DNA of 34,721 nucleotides from an uncultured Bacteroidota bacterium (GTDB lineage: Bacteria > Bacteroidota > Bacteroidia > Chitinophagales > Chitinophagaceae). Location: contig CAISPO010000062.1 in the NCBI GenBank assembly GCA_903887415.1, positions 1-34,721 of the forward strand, read 5' to 3'. Position 1 is the first letter of the stretch. The number at the start of each line of letters is the position of its first letter. Below are positions 10,001 through 18,292 of the stretch, one piece after another. The notes under the pieces are model-generated. The model was not told the DNA's origin, made no database searches, and saw only the letters and a program-made list of their open reading frames with translations. Both the position numbers and the translations under genes were made by a program.

Positions 10001-11473
10001 TATGGTGTCAGCGCGGGTACAGCTACTGTAACTTATGCGATAGGCGCTTCGTTTGCCACAACTGTCGTTACCGTATATCCAGTGCCAGCGGTGATCACAG
10101 GTTCACCCAGTGTATGCCAGGGCGGCGGCACTACCACCCTTTTCGATACTACCCCGGGCGGTACGTGGAGCAGCGCTTTGTCATCAACCGCCTCAATAGG
10201 TGCAACAGGAATGGTAACAGGCAACAACCCCGGCACAGTGACCATGTACTATACGATAGTGTCACCAGGCGGCTGTAGGGCTGCTGTAGTTGTAACGGTG
10301 AACCCCAACCCATCTGCAATTTCCGGCCCTCTAAAAGTATGCACCGGCTCTTTTATCGTGCTTAGCGATGCGGTGACAGGCGGTGCCTGGAGCGGAAGTA
10401 ATGCACATGCATCCATTGATGTTTTCGGTAATGTTTCCGGCTTAACAGCAGGCACCGTCAATTTCACCTATACTACCGGTGCCGGCTGCTACAAGACCGC
10501 GGCCATAACCGTAACCCAGTCTCCGGGTCCAATAAACGGCAACCTTGCCGTGTGCGAAGGGGCCAAAACATTCCTGACCGATGCGCTTACCCCTGCTGTA
10601 TCCTGGACAAGTGGCACTACATCTGTGGCCACGATAACCGCTTCCGGCGCTGTGACGGGTGTATTGGCGGGCACTACCGTTATTACTTATACGCCCAGCG
10701 GCCTGTGTACAATAACAGCAGTAGTGACGGTAAATACAACACCATCAATAACGGCTATCCTGGGCGCTTCATCCGTATCTCACGGCGGTAGTGGCATTAC
10801 GTTAAGTGATCTCAGCGGTGGCGGCGTTTGGAGCAGCAGTAACACCGCAATACTTACGGTAGGCAGTACCACCGGCCACGTAACCGCAATAGCGGCTGGC
10901 GGCAGCGCCAACATCAATTATGCGATCACCAACGGTTTCGGTTGCGTCAATTCTGTTTCCAGACTAATTGGAGCCAGCGCAGCTCCACACACCCAAGGGA
11001 ACTCAGCCACAACAACCGTAGGTAGCATTGTCAATATCTCTGATGAGGCTATGGACGGCGAATGGGCCAGCAGCAATGATAACATAGCCACCGTGGATAA
11101 TAGCGGAACTGTAACCGGCATCGCATCAGGCAACGTAAGCATAACGCATACGGTAATAACCCGCGAGGGCAATGCTTATGTTACCACAACTGATGTGGCC
11201 GTAACAACACTACCAATTGAGGTAAGTTTATTGCCTAATCCGAACAAAGGGTCATTTATCGTTAAGGGCACATTAGGCTGCAAGGCAGACTCTGTGATAT
11301 CTATGGAGATCACCGATATGCTGGGCCAGGTTATTTACAGCAAAACAACCACCGCAGCAAGCGGGCTATTCTATGAGGAGGTACAATTAAACAGAACCCT
11401 GGCAAACGGCATGTATCTGCTGAAGCTGCACAGCGGGAGCGAAAACAAAACCCTTCATTTTGTAATAGAGTAA
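7007..11473 (+). CDS. T9SS giant protein, C-terminal part: 18 Ig-like repeats plus sorting domain (frameshifted)
   Basis: Second half of the split gene. The ATG at 7007 lies inside a domain and has no signal peptide, so it is not a natural start; the coding frame really enters at about 6938. After the end of the interrupted domain come 18 BID_2-type Ig-like domains of ~70-78 residues, each with a 'VC..' strand, 'GG.W.S.N' turn, 'G.VTG...GTTTISY' and 'VTVN'. Domains 1-11 are of two alternating kinds (A: 'STTGSSGGTWTS'; B: 'ITLSDL.GGGVWSS'). The last ~85 residues are a T9SS type A sorting domain ('LPNPNKGSFIVKG', 'ITDMLGQVIYS', 'ANGMYLLKL', 'KTLHFVIE'). The product would be exported across the outer membrane and attached to the surface or released, probably as an adhesin-like fibre. 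Confidence 0.85.
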   Translation: MLCTDAGGSTATQVVHITITALANPGTINGTTNVCVAGTATLSATGSSGGTWTSSTLAVGSVSTSGVVRGLSAGTTTISYAVSNSCGPVYATAVVTVIAVPSAGSISGASTICGTASSALSDAVSSGAWSSTNTSAATVGTGGLVTGVAAGTTTISYTVTNSCGTAAATSVITVNAIASAGSVTGTTNVCVGATTALSSTGSSGGTWSSTNPAIGSVSTGGVVRGLSVGTTTISYGVTNLCGTVYASTIVTVNSTASAGSISGVSNVCGVASITLSDAIGAGVWSSTNTAAATVGTSGLVTGVAPGTTTISYAVTNGCGTTAATAVITVNPLVSAGSITGTATVCVGANTALSSTGSSGGTWTSTNPAVGSVSASGVVQGLSLGTTTISYGVSNSCGTSYASVIVTVNAIPSAGSISGASTVCGGASIPLSDVAGGGVWSSTNTAAATIGTGGLVTGVAAGNTTISYAVTNSCGTVAATVVITVNAVTSAGSVTGTANVCVAATTALSTTGSSGGTWTSSNPVVGSVSTGGVVQGLSLGTTTISYGVSNSCGTSYASVVVTVNAIPSAGSISGASTVCGGASITLSDLVAGGVWTSTSTANATVGTDGMVTGVAVGTTIISYTVSNGCGTAAATSIITVNAVASAGTISGASAVCSGASITLSDLTGGGVWSSTSTSIATIGTDGLVTGVAIGTTTISYTVTYTCGTVAATAVITVNAALAAGSITGTTNVCVAATTTLSTTGSAGGTWTSTNPAVGSVSVGGVVQGLSAGTTTISYGLSNSCGASYAFIVVTVNTAPDAGSISGASVVCSGGSLALSDITGGGVWSSTNTTVANIGTGGLLIGVAAGTTTISYTVTNSCGNAAATEIVTVNAAAAAGTITGASAVAIGSNISLSDVAIGGTWSASNTNATITGGVVLGVATGTVTISYSITNSCGTAVATKVVTVGTSTITSTVSSIVETQSYVCVGNIDLMMDFSPGGAWSITPVSVATISPTGYVYGVSAGTATVTYAIGASFATTVVTVYPVPAVITGSPSVCQGGGTTTLFDTTPGGTWSSALSSTASIGATGMVTGNNPGTVTMYYTIVSPGGCRAAVVVTVNPNPSAISGPLKVCTGSFIVLSDAVTGGAWSGSNAHASIDVFGNVSGLTAGTVNFTYTTGAGCYKTAAITVTQSPGPINGNLAVCEGAKTFLTDALTPAVSWTSGTTSVATITASGAVTGVLAGTTVITYTPSGLCTITAVVTVNTTPSITAILGASSVSHGGSGITLSDLSGGGVWSSSNTAILTVGSTTGHVTAIAAGGSANINYAITNGFGCVNSVSRLIGASAAPHTQGNSATTTVGSIVNISDEAMDGEWASSNDNIATVDNSGTVTGIASGNVSITHTVITREGNAYVTTTDVAVTTLPIEVSLLPNPNKGSFIVKGTLGCKADSVISMEITDMLGQVIYSKTTTAASGLFYEEVQLNRTLANGMYLLKLHSGSENKTLHFVIE
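7072..9627 (+). repeat. In-gene tandem repeat array, 465-bp period
   Basis: Ig domains 1-11 are encoded by tandem DNA repeats. The 'aatgtctgcgttg' segment of the A-type domain begins at 7103, 7568, 8033 (variant), 8498 and 9194: spacings 465, 465, 465 and 696 bases. The unit is 155 codons (A, 78; B, 77), and 696 equals one unit plus one extra B domain (231). No indels break the period. A 59-base stretch from 8231 recurs identically from 8696, pointing to recent duplication or gene conversion. Confidence 0.85.
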
Positions 11474-11560
11474 ATGATCCAAAGCAGTATTATGTTGCGG
11501 ATTGCATCGTTTCTTGTTCTGAAAAATGATTTGCATAAGACTTGGTTCAAACATAAACCC

Positions 11561-12268
11561 ATGAAAAAGCCCCTGTTATTTCTATCACTCCTTATTTATT
11601 CAATATATGCAAATGGGAGAGGCGATTCAGTTGGCTGGCATCATGATACGTGGGCAATAAAAGGAAAAGTATTACCATGGGCCGCAGTGGCGATCCCTTT
11701 TGAAGGAATAAACGTTACATTGGGGTTTGAATACGGTTTCAGAGATATAAATGCGATAGGGATTGACCTGGTGTATAATGAGAGTAGTTCACAAAATGGA
11801 TACACAGACATTCATGGAGATGATTCCGACGGGTCAAACTCCTATAGTATAAGCCGTGGCGTATTTCTATATTACAGACGATACCTGCACTTGGAAATAG
11901 CTTCATTGCCTCGGCCAATGCGCCGGCTGTTCAAAAAAAATACATTGCCGTATATAAGTCCGTTTGCGCGCTATGGTAAAGGTGATTGGCATTATGACCC
12001 AAGTTTTGTTACCAATAATGTTTCACATGATGAATGGCAATATTCTGCAGGGGCTTTGATTGGGGAGGTAACTGGTGGCCTAGATATCAACATGGGGTTG
12101 TTTTATAAGCAGACCTATATTTCTGAAGTGAACAAAGAAAATGGGGTCAGCAGTTTACACAACTATATGCGGCCAAGCTGGGGTTTCAGGGTAGGCGTAA
12201 ATCTTATGCTTGTTCTGAAAGTGCAGAATAGCCGTCATTATCTTGCACAATATGCCCGGGATAATTAA
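11561..12268 (+). CDS. Predicted outer-membrane beta-barrel protein
   Basis: A 235-residue protein starting at the ATG at 11561, which opens a signal peptide (MKKPLLFLSLLIYSIYANG); the frame is open further upstream but has no signal there. The mature part is rich in alternating aromatic/hydrophobic strands with Gly and Tyr ('INVTLGFEYGFRDINAIGIDLVYN', split by turns; 'FLYYRRYLHLEI'; 'YISPFARYGKGDWHYD'; 'WGFRVGVNLMLVLK'), the pattern of an 8-stranded OmpA-like barrel in Bacteroidota. It lacks a C-terminal Phe, so the class is inferred. It lies 87 bases after the giant T9SS gene and overlaps the next frame only if that gene's distal start were used. Confidence 0.72.
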   Translation: MKKPLLFLSLLIYSIYANGRGDSVGWHHDTWAIKGKVLPWAAVAIPFEGINVTLGFEYGFRDINAIGIDLVYNESSSQNGYTDIHGDDSDGSNSYSISRGVFLYYRRYLHLEIASLPRPMRRLFKKNTLPYISPFARYGKGDWHYDPSFVTNNVSHDEWQYSAGALIGEVTGGLDINMGLFYKQTYISEVNKENGVSSLHNYMRPSWGFRVGVNLMLVLKVQNSRHYLAQYARDN

Positions 12269-12318
12269 TGCTTTTTTGCTGCCTTTTTCATACCTTTCTT
12301 TCTGATACACGTAGGATC

Positions 12319-12846
12319 ATGACACGATACTTGGTTTTCCTCCGCGCCATTAATGTTGGTGGGCACACTGTAAAAATGGAAGAACTCAAAAAGCTCATTG
12401 CTATGCCGGGCTTTAAGAACATCGCATCGTATATACAAAGCGGCAATCTCGCTTTCGATCATGCAGGAACAGATCCGCAGGCGTTGATCGATAAAATAGA
12501 ATCAAAGCTGTTGAAGTCGCTTGGCTACGAAGTGAAAACCTTTCTCAAAACCCGGCCCGGGCTCGAAAGTGTAATAAACAATAATCCCTTTAATGATTAC
12601 CCGGACGACATGGTCCTTCACGTGAGTTTTCTTTCCGGCATACCATCTCCAGATGTTGTGAAGCAAATGCTGGCCTTGCAAAACGAGTTCGAACAATTCC
12701 GGTTCATAGAATCGGAAGCCTACATTCTTGTAAAAAAGGGGGCTTATGGCGAAACGAAATTCTCAAATACCTTCCTCGAAAAAAAGCTAAAGCTCCACGC
12801 CACCACCCGCAATTGGGCCACTATAAATAAAATGCTGCAGCTATAA
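12319..12846 (+). CDS. DUF1697 family protein
   Basis: A 175-residue cytoplasmic protein. The start at 12319 is taken because family members begin just before 'YLVFLRAINVGG', as here; an upstream in-frame ATG at 12268 adds a Phe/Cys-rich stretch unlike the family. Typical DUF1697 features are 'RAINVGGHTVKMEELKKL', 'GFKNIASYIQSGNLAF', the central 'NPF' segment and a C-terminal 'TTRNWATINKML', close to the family's usual ending. Biochemical function is unknown. A TACCTTTC box at 12291 could be its -7 element. Its 3' end overlaps the 3' end of the convergent gene by six bases. Confidence 0.88.
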   Translation: MTRYLVFLRAINVGGHTVKMEELKKLIAMPGFKNIASYIQSGNLAFDHAGTDPQALIDKIESKLLKSLGYEVKTFLKTRPGLESVINNNPFNDYPDDMVLHVSFLSGIPSPDVVKQMLALQNEFEQFRFIESEAYILVKKGAYGETKFSNTFLEKKLKLHATTRNWATINKMLQL

Positions 12847-13323
12847 GTTGCCGTTGATGTCCACTATATACCAGTTGGCTTCTGTGGAGTAGGTGCCTAG
12901 CGATAACTGAAAAGGACCGTTGCTGTAATGGTATACCTGCGCCTGTGCGCCATTAATGGTTTTCACTTCGTCATTCAATAATTTGAAGCCCATAGATGCG
13001 AGTTTGGATTTTACGTCCAGGTAGTATTTTTTGTCGGTGGTGCTGAATTCTATTTTGCTGGCGGCATTAGGCACCTGGTAGCGAGTTATGACATTGGTAG
13101 TTCCATCTGCCGATTTCTTATCGCTCTTGTATATTTTAAGTATCTGGGTAGAAGTTTTGCTTTGTATGGTGTAATCTTTCTCCATCACATACGTATCAAA
13201 ATCGCTCGAGTTTTTCCCGCAGAGCTTTTCCAGTTCCACAAGGGGGAAATTGTATTGCGCATGGCATATACCTGGGGCGAAAAAGGTGAATGCTAATGCC
13301 AGAAAAATAATCGTTCCTTTCAT
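12841..13323 (-). CDS. Small secreted protein of unknown function
   Basis: A 160-residue exported protein. The ATG at 13321-13323 is selected because it begins a clear signal peptide (MKGTIIFLALAFTFFAPGICHAQ); the open frame extends 25 codons further without one. The mature part has repeated polar strands ('KDYTIQSKTSTQILKIYKSD', 'NVITRYQVPNA', 'KIEFSTTDKKYYLDVKSKL', 'YHYSNGPFQLSLGTY'), suggesting a small beta-rich periplasmic domain. I recognise no family. It is convergent with, and overlaps by six bases, the DUF1697 gene. Confidence 0.78.
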   Translation of the reverse strand: MKGTIIFLALAFTFFAPGICHAQYNFPLVELEKLCGKNSSDFDTYVMEKDYTIQSKTSTQILKIYKSDKKSADGTTNVITRYQVPNAASKIEFSTTDKKYYLDVKSKLASMGFKLLNDEVKTINGAQAQVYHYSNGPFQLSLGTYSTEANWYIVDINGNL

Positions 13324-13351
13324 TATTATTGATTTACTGTGTTTGCAAAGT

Positions 13352-13370
13352 AATATGCTGGTAGTAATTA
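13352..13370. promoter_or_regulatory. Small inverted repeat between divergent genes
   Basis: GCTGGTA/TACCAGC, a perfect 7-bp inverted repeat with a 5-base spacer, lies 28 bases upstream of the - strand gene starting at 13323 and in the region shared with the divergent T9SS gene. It could be an operator or a leader hairpin. No other structure is evident in 13324-13547. Confidence 0.35.
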
Positions 13371-13547
13371 CCAGCCGGAATTTACAACAATTTGCCAAGC
13401 TTCGAGCGATTTATATCGTGTAACGCTGTGTTAACTGATGCATAACAAAAAAAACATCCGGCAAAAAACAATTTTATGGCTGAGCGTATTATATTGTGCG
13501 TTCATATTTCTTGTGCATTAAATCCCCCTGTATAAAAAGTAAAAAAC

Positions 13548-16500
13548 ATGCTTATGAAGAACAAATTTACATCCCGGCTAAAACAAATTACCGGCTATTG
13601 CGCCATGGCGCTGACTACTCTTGCTACGGCAGGCAGAGCAATTGCTTCGACCACATTTAATTACACTGGCCACATACAGACTTATGTTGTCCCAGGTGGA
13701 GTGACATCGCTGAATGTCAGCTTGTCTGGAGCATCCGGTGGCGCAGGAGATGGTGGCGCAGGCGGAAATGGCGGCACCACAACGGCTGTTCTAAACGTTA
13801 CTCCCGGCCAGACTATCTACATATATGTGGGCGGGAAAGGCGACAATTCCATTGACGGCGGTGGGCTCGGAACCATCTTAGGATATAACGGCGGCGGAAC
13901 GCTCGCCGGTGCTGATGGTATATCTGCTGGCGGCGGCGGTGGCGCGTCTGACATCCGTATCGGCGGCACAGACCCTTTTAGCCGCGTACTTGTTGCAGGC
14001 GGCGGCGGCGGCGGCGGCTTATTCTTCGCTGGTGGTGCCGGTGGCGATGTTACGGGCGCTTCCGGCAGTTCTGCTTTTACTGCGGCTACCGGTGGCTCGC
14101 AAATTGCTGGCGGCCTTGGTGAAATTGGTAGCACTACCACTGGTAATAGCGGCGCATTCGGCCTAGGCGGAAATATCAGCCCTGATGGTCTTGGCGGCGG
14201 TGGTGGCGGCGGCTACTTCGGTGGCGGCGCGGGCACTACTGATGGCGGCGGCGGCGGCGGCGGTTCATCCTACTTGAATCCGAGCTACGCCTCGCTTTTA
14301 GCTTTTACACAAGGCGATCATGCTGGCAATGGTGTTGTTACCATTACCCCTATAGTCACTACACATGCTCCCATATTTACTCACGGCGCATCGCAGTCCT
14401 TGGTAATTTGCGAGAATGCACCAACTACTCCTATTAATTCAGAGCTCCAGATAACTGATTATGACTACGGCAATACAGAAACATGGACTATGACATCTGC
14501 ACCTACACACGGCACTGTGGCTTTGGGGCCTACTGCTATGTCAATTAGCGGCAATTTAACACCATCTTATTTTTCATATACTCCCGATCCCGGCTATAGC
14601 GGAACAGACGTATTTGTATTCCAGGTTAGTGATGGCACTTATACGGCTTCAACCACGATCAACGTTACGATCAATTCAATTTCGCCTATTAACGGAAATC
14701 CTTCAGTTTGTCTGACGGGGACTACCACTTTAAGCGATGACATTGTTGGCGGTGTGTGGACTAGTAATAACGCAAGTATTGCTAGTGTAAACTCCCTCGG
14801 CAACGTTACCGGAAATATAACCAGCACTTGCACCATCTCTTATACTAATCCTTCCGGTTGTGTTGCAACAACAACATTTACAGTCAATCCTAACCCTGCT
14901 GGAATCGTAGGCCCAAGCTCTATTTGTCTGGGTTACTCTGCTACTTACACTGATTTTACACATGGGGGCATTTGGTCAACATCCAGTACGGATATTACCC
15001 TGGATGGTTCAGGAAATGTTTCTACGATCTCTACTGGCACTGCTACGCTAATATATTCTGTAACAGCTACCGGTTGCTTTGCTTTATCTAATATTACGGT
15101 TGCTCCGGTTCCTGCGGCTATTACAGGGCCATCTGTTGTTTGTTTGGGCGCTACTGTATTTTTAAGCGATGCTACCCCCGGCGCAGTAAGCTGGAAATCC
15201 AATGACACTTCCATTGCTAAGGTTACCTTTTCTGGTGCTGTAACCGGTGGCCACTCCACAGGTACAACAACTATTACTTATACAACTACCAATACTTGTT
15301 ATGTCACAACCACTATTACTACAATGCCTGCTCCTCCTGCCATCACGGGTAATACTCCCGTCTGTGCAGGGCTTTCATTCGTTCTGGCCGATCCTTCTTC
15401 ACCAGGCTCATGGAGCAGCGCCAATACAGCTATTGCCAGTGTAGGCACTGATGGCACTGTAACTGGTGTTGCTGGCGGCACAACTTCTATTTCTTACACA
15501 GATATCAATGGCTGTAAAACAGGTGTTGTGGCCACTGTTAATGCAATATCTCCAATCACCGGTTCTCTGACTACTTGTCTTGGCTTGACAACCACACTTG
15601 CTGACCTTTCTTCAGGCGGCACTTGGAGCAGCGCAAGCCTTGGCGTTGCCACAGTAAGCGCCACAGGCGTTGTTAACGGCATAAGTGTGGGTGCTGCCGT
15701 GATCTCCTATAGTTTGGCAACAGGTTGTGTGCGCACAGTTACAGTTAATGTTGGAGCGGGCTTACCTCCTATTACCGGTTCACCATCTGTTTGCCTCGGT
15801 TCCACAGGTGCGCTTACCGATGCGGCTACAGGCGGCACTTGGACCAGCAGTGGCCCCTCAATAGCTAACGTAAACATATACGGAGGTATTACCACCTATA
15901 ACCCGGGTGTTGTAACTATCACTTATACTACGCCTTCCTGCAGAACTACTCAATCTCTTACTGTTAATCCTTCCCCTACTACAATACAAGGCGCTAACAA
16001 AGTATGTACAGGTTCCTCTACTCTGATCTCTGATCTCGTGGGCGGCGGCGCGTGGACCGGCACTAATGCCAGCGGCTCCATCGATGCGTCCGGAAATGTT
16101 TATGGTCTTGCTGTTGGTACTATGATAGTTACATACACAATTCCTTCTACCGGCTGTTTCAAAAACGCTACGATAACAATTAACAATACGCCAACGCCAA
16201 TTGGCGGTGTGCTTACTGTTTGTACAGGGGCAACCACATTCCTCACAGATGCTACAAACCCCGTTGTATCCTGGACCAGCAGCGCTACCTCTGTAGCTAC
16301 TGTTACCTTTTCGGGCGCGCTTACCGGCCATGCCGCGGGTAATACCACCATCACCTATACGCTTAATAACGGTTGTTATGTAACAGCAGTGGCTACTGTA
16401 AATGCAACCACAGTGGCAGGCCCCATATCAGGCCCATCTACTGTATCTCATGGTGGTCCTGGTATCACTTTGACGGATGCCGTGGGCGGCGGTGTATGGT

Positions 16501-17135
16501 CCAGCACTAACCCATCAGTACTGCCGGTTGATCCCGTTGGACATGTTACGGCATTGGTTAATTCAGGCGGTGCAACTATCAATTATGTGATCACCAATGG
16601 TTTTGGTTGTGTCTCGACTGTATCTAAGTCTGTGATCGCAAGCGCTGCGCCGCATGCTCATGGCGGTACAACAGTAACCACCGTTGGCTCGGTTGTAAAC
16701 CTCGCAGACGAGACTGCCGGTGGCGATTGGAGTACCAGCGACAACACTATTGCTACTGTTGATGCCAATGGCGTAGTAACCGCAATAGCCGCAGGCAGTG
16801 TGGTGATCACCAATACCACTACTGATGCAAATGGCGGGTCTTCATCTGCCATTACACATCTGTTGGTGAATGCAGCTCCTATAGAAGCTGGTTTATTCCC
16901 TAACCCTAACAATGGCACGTTTACCGTAAAAGGTACACTTGGCACTACCAGGGACGCAGCAGTGACTTACGAGATCACTAACATGCTCGGCCAGGTTGTT
17001 TATACAAACAACACGATCGCAGCAGGCGGCATTATCAGTGCACAGATTTCGATGAGCGCATTTACAAGCGGCATGTATATGCTGAACATAAAGAGCGGCA
17101 ATGAAACCAAAGCCATTCATTTCGTAGTAGAATAG
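13548..17135 (+). CDS. T9SS-secreted glycine-rich/Ig-repeat giant protein
   Basis: A 1195-residue protein. Signal peptide at residues ~1-33 (ends GRAIAS; a second ATG at 13554 is equally possible). Residues ~34-270 form a glycine-rich domain with many Gly runs, of the kind found in bacterial surface proteins ('YTGHIQTYVVPGGVTSLNV', 'GQTIYIYVGGKG', 'GGGGGGYFGGGAG'). Next is a cadherin/Ig-like domain (from ~14395, 'ICENAP...ETWTMTSAPTHGTV...YTPDPGYSGTDVF'), then ten BID_2-type Ig domains (about 14680-16870), and a C-terminal T9SS type A sorting domain ('LFPNPNNGTFTVKG', 'EITNMLGQVVY', 'TSGMYMLNIKSG', 'KAIHFVVE'). The last five Ig domains and sorting domain are paralogous to those of the preceding giant. 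Predicted cell-surface or secreted matrix/adhesion role. Confidence 0.9.
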   Translation: MLMKNKFTSRLKQITGYCAMALTTLATAGRAIASTTFNYTGHIQTYVVPGGVTSLNVSLSGASGGAGDGGAGGNGGTTTAVLNVTPGQTIYIYVGGKGDNSIDGGGLGTILGYNGGGTLAGADGISAGGGGGASDIRIGGTDPFSRVLVAGGGGGGGLFFAGGAGGDVTGASGSSAFTAATGGSQIAGGLGEIGSTTTGNSGAFGLGGNISPDGLGGGGGGGYFGGGAGTTDGGGGGGGSSYLNPSYASLLAFTQGDHAGNGVVTITPIVTTHAPIFTHGASQSLVICENAPTTPINSELQITDYDYGNTETWTMTSAPTHGTVALGPTAMSISGNLTPSYFSYTPDPGYSGTDVFVFQVSDGTYTASTTINVTINSISPINGNPSVCLTGTTTLSDDIVGGVWTSNNASIASVNSLGNVTGNITSTCTISYTNPSGCVATTTFTVNPNPAGIVGPSSICLGYSATYTDFTHGGIWSTSSTDITLDGSGNVSTISTGTATLIYSVTATGCFALSNITVAPVPAAITGPSVVCLGATVFLSDATPGAVSWKSNDTSIAKVTFSGAVTGGHSTGTTTITYTTTNTCYVTTTITTMPAPPAITGNTPVCAGLSFVLADPSSPGSWSSANTAIASVGTDGTVTGVAGGTTSISYTDINGCKTGVVATVNAISPITGSLTTCLGLTTTLADLSSGGTWSSASLGVATVSATGVVNGISVGAAVISYSLATGCVRTVTVNVGAGLPPITGSPSVCLGSTGALTDAATGGTWTSSGPSIANVNIYGGITTYNPGVVTITYTTPSCRTTQSLTVNPSPTTIQGANKVCTGSSTLISDLVGGGAWTGTNASGSIDASGNVYGLAVGTMIVTYTIPSTGCFKNATITINNTPTPIGGVLTVCTGATTFLTDATNPVVSWTSSATSVATVTFSGALTGHAAGNTTITYTLNNGCYVTAVATVNATTVAGPISGPSTVSHGGPGITLTDAVGGGVWSSTNPSVLPVDPVGHVTALVNSGGATINYVITNGFGCVSTVSKSVIASAAPHAHGGTTVTTVGSVVNLADETAGGDWSTSDNTIATVDANGVVTAIAAGSVVITNTTTDANGGSSSAITHLLVNAAPIEAGLFPNPNNGTFTVKGTLGTTRDAAVTYEITNMLGQVVYTNNTIAAGGIISAQISMSAFTSGMYMLNIKSGNETKAIHFVVE

Positions 17136-17159
17136 TCAATTGAAGCATTGAAAAACGCA

Positions 17160-17187
17160 AGGGCTGGTGGAAACACCGGCCCTTTTT
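17160..17187 (+). terminator. Intrinsic terminator after the T9SS gene
   Basis: A 9-bp stem (gggctggtg / caccggccc, one G-T pair) with a GAAA-type loop, followed by T5, lies 25 bases after the stop codon of the gene ending at 17135. Confidence 0.85.
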
Positions 17188-17280
17188 GTATGGTATTATC
17201 TGCAATTACGAGTAAGGTTCTGCTTTTCATCTTCACTTATTGACGGCTTCAGGAAAGATTTTTAGTTCTTCAATTATCTT

Positions 17281-17288
17281 TACATTTG
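17281..17288 (+). promoter_or_regulatory. Putative -7 box (TACATTTG)
   Basis: TACATTTG fits TAnnTTTG exactly and lies 71 bases before the ATG at 17360. No good -33 box is present at the usual distance. A weaker TATCTTTA overlaps just upstream (17275). Confidence 0.4.
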
Positions 17289-17359
17289 CTTCAGCCCAAA
17301 CTGGTTAGTAGTGTTTTTAAAGTCGGTTGGTATTGAAAGTTGTTTTTTTGGGAAATAAT

Positions 17360-17713
17360 ATGAGAATTACTTGCCTGTTATTTTGTGCTGTTGTGCTGTC
17401 AGTCCGGGTAATTGCCCAGCCGTTTTCGTATGTGTATATACAAGGCGATAAAACCACACCCTTTTATGTGAAGCTGGGAGGAAAGATGCAGCCGCGCTAT
17501 GGCAAGAACTATTGCATCATTTCAGAGCTGAGGCCGGGGCCGTTAAATATTGAGATACTGTTTCAGCAACATGAATTTCTGCCGGAACAGTTTACCATAC
17601 AAATACCTGAAAATGGGAGCAGGGGTTTTTTGCTGGATAAGCAGGGTGGGGTGTTTGCATTGTATGATCTCCGGACAAAAAAATATTTAATGCCAGGGAA
17701 ACAGGAAAAATAA
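17360..17713 (+). CDS. Small exported protein of unknown function
   Basis: A 117-residue protein. The ATG at 17360 starts a signal peptide (MRITCLLFCAVVLSVRVIAQ); an upstream TTG at 17327 is possible but unlikely. The mature part carries strands 'FSYVYIQGDKTTPFYVKLGG', 'MQPRYGKNYCIISEL', 'GPLNIEILFQQHEF' and 'PENGSRGFLLDKQGG', a pattern I associate with short conserved hypothetical proteins of Bacteroidota with a C-terminal Ig-like or PEGA-like sandwich. Function unknown. The next gene begins two bases after its stop, so the two are very probably co-transcribed. Confidence 0.78.
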   Translation: MRITCLLFCAVVLSVRVIAQPFSYVYIQGDKTTPFYVKLGGKMQPRYGKNYCIISELRPGPLNIEILFQQHEFLPEQFTIQIPENGSRGFLLDKQGGVFALYDLRTKKYLMPGKQEK

Positions 17714-17715
17714 AA

Positions 17716-18273
17716 ATGAACAAAAAAATGAACTTTACCAATATGCTCAAAACCAGGAAAATAACGGCGCTTGTTATTCTCTTTTTAGTCGTTGTGCTAT
17801 ATTCCTGTCAGCATAAGAAGAGTATTGTCGGCTCCTGGCACTCCGTCCGGCTCGAAAATAAAGATATAGATAGTTTTTACATAAAGACCCAGCAGTACAT
17901 AGACACTATAGGTAAGACAAATGACCCGGCGGTCAATATGGCCTTGTACGGAACTATCAACATAGATAGCCTGCGCAGGGAAATACAGGTGCGTTTCGAT
18001 AGTACAAAGGCCCTGCAACAGAGAAGCGTAACCAATACGGTCATCACCTTTAAGCCAGATGGAACGGTTTATCTTTCGTTCAACGGTAATATGGACACCA
18101 GTCGATGGGCTCTGGGAACTGATAATATGCTGCGTCTTACCGATATGAATGCGGAAACGCAGCACGACACGATAACCTGGGAAGTTGCTGAGCTCACAGA
18201 TACCAGTCTGGTAGTGAAAATGAAAAAAGACAGCTCTTTCAGCAAGGTTACCTTCCATCCCGAGGGAAAATAA
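17716..18273 (+). CDS. Lipoprotein with lipocalin-like domain
   Basis: A 185-residue protein with a lipoprotein signal: a charged start, a hydrophobic run 'ALVILFLVVVLYSC' with the lipobox L-Y-S-C. The mature part begins 'KKSIVGSWHSV', like the opening of lipocalin-like (DUF4923/DUF5004-type) Bacteroidota lipoproteins, and includes 'NTVITFKPDGTVYLSF', 'SRWALGTDNMLRL' and 'LVVKMKKDSSFSKVTFHP', which fit a beta-barrel that binds a small ligand. Ligand unknown. It begins two bases after the preceding gene and forms a two-gene operon with it. Confidence 0.78.
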   Translation: MNKKMNFTNMLKTRKITALVILFLVVVLYSCQHKKSIVGSWHSVRLENKDIDSFYIKTQQYIDTIGKTNDPAVNMALYGTINIDSLRREIQVRFDSTKALQQRSVTNTVITFKPDGTVYLSFNGNMDTSRWALGTDNMLRLTDMNAETQHDTITWEVAELTDTSLVVKMKKDSSFSKVTFHPEGK

Positions 18274-18284
18274 CTTTCGTTGAT

Positions 18285-18292
18285 TATCTTTG
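18285..18292 (+). promoter_or_regulatory. Putative -7 box (TATCTTTG) for pdhB
   Basis: TATCTTTG matches the TAnnTTTG consensus and lies 110 bases before the pdhB start. The intervening leader (18300-18395) contains repeated GGAATT(T) elements and an imperfect inverted repeat. No clear -33 box is visible. Confidence 0.4.

Noticed and set aside
13817..14140. Pro-rich - strand open frame
   Set aside because: It is the antisense of the glycine-rich domain (GGC/GGT codons read as GCC/ACC and CCG/CCA).
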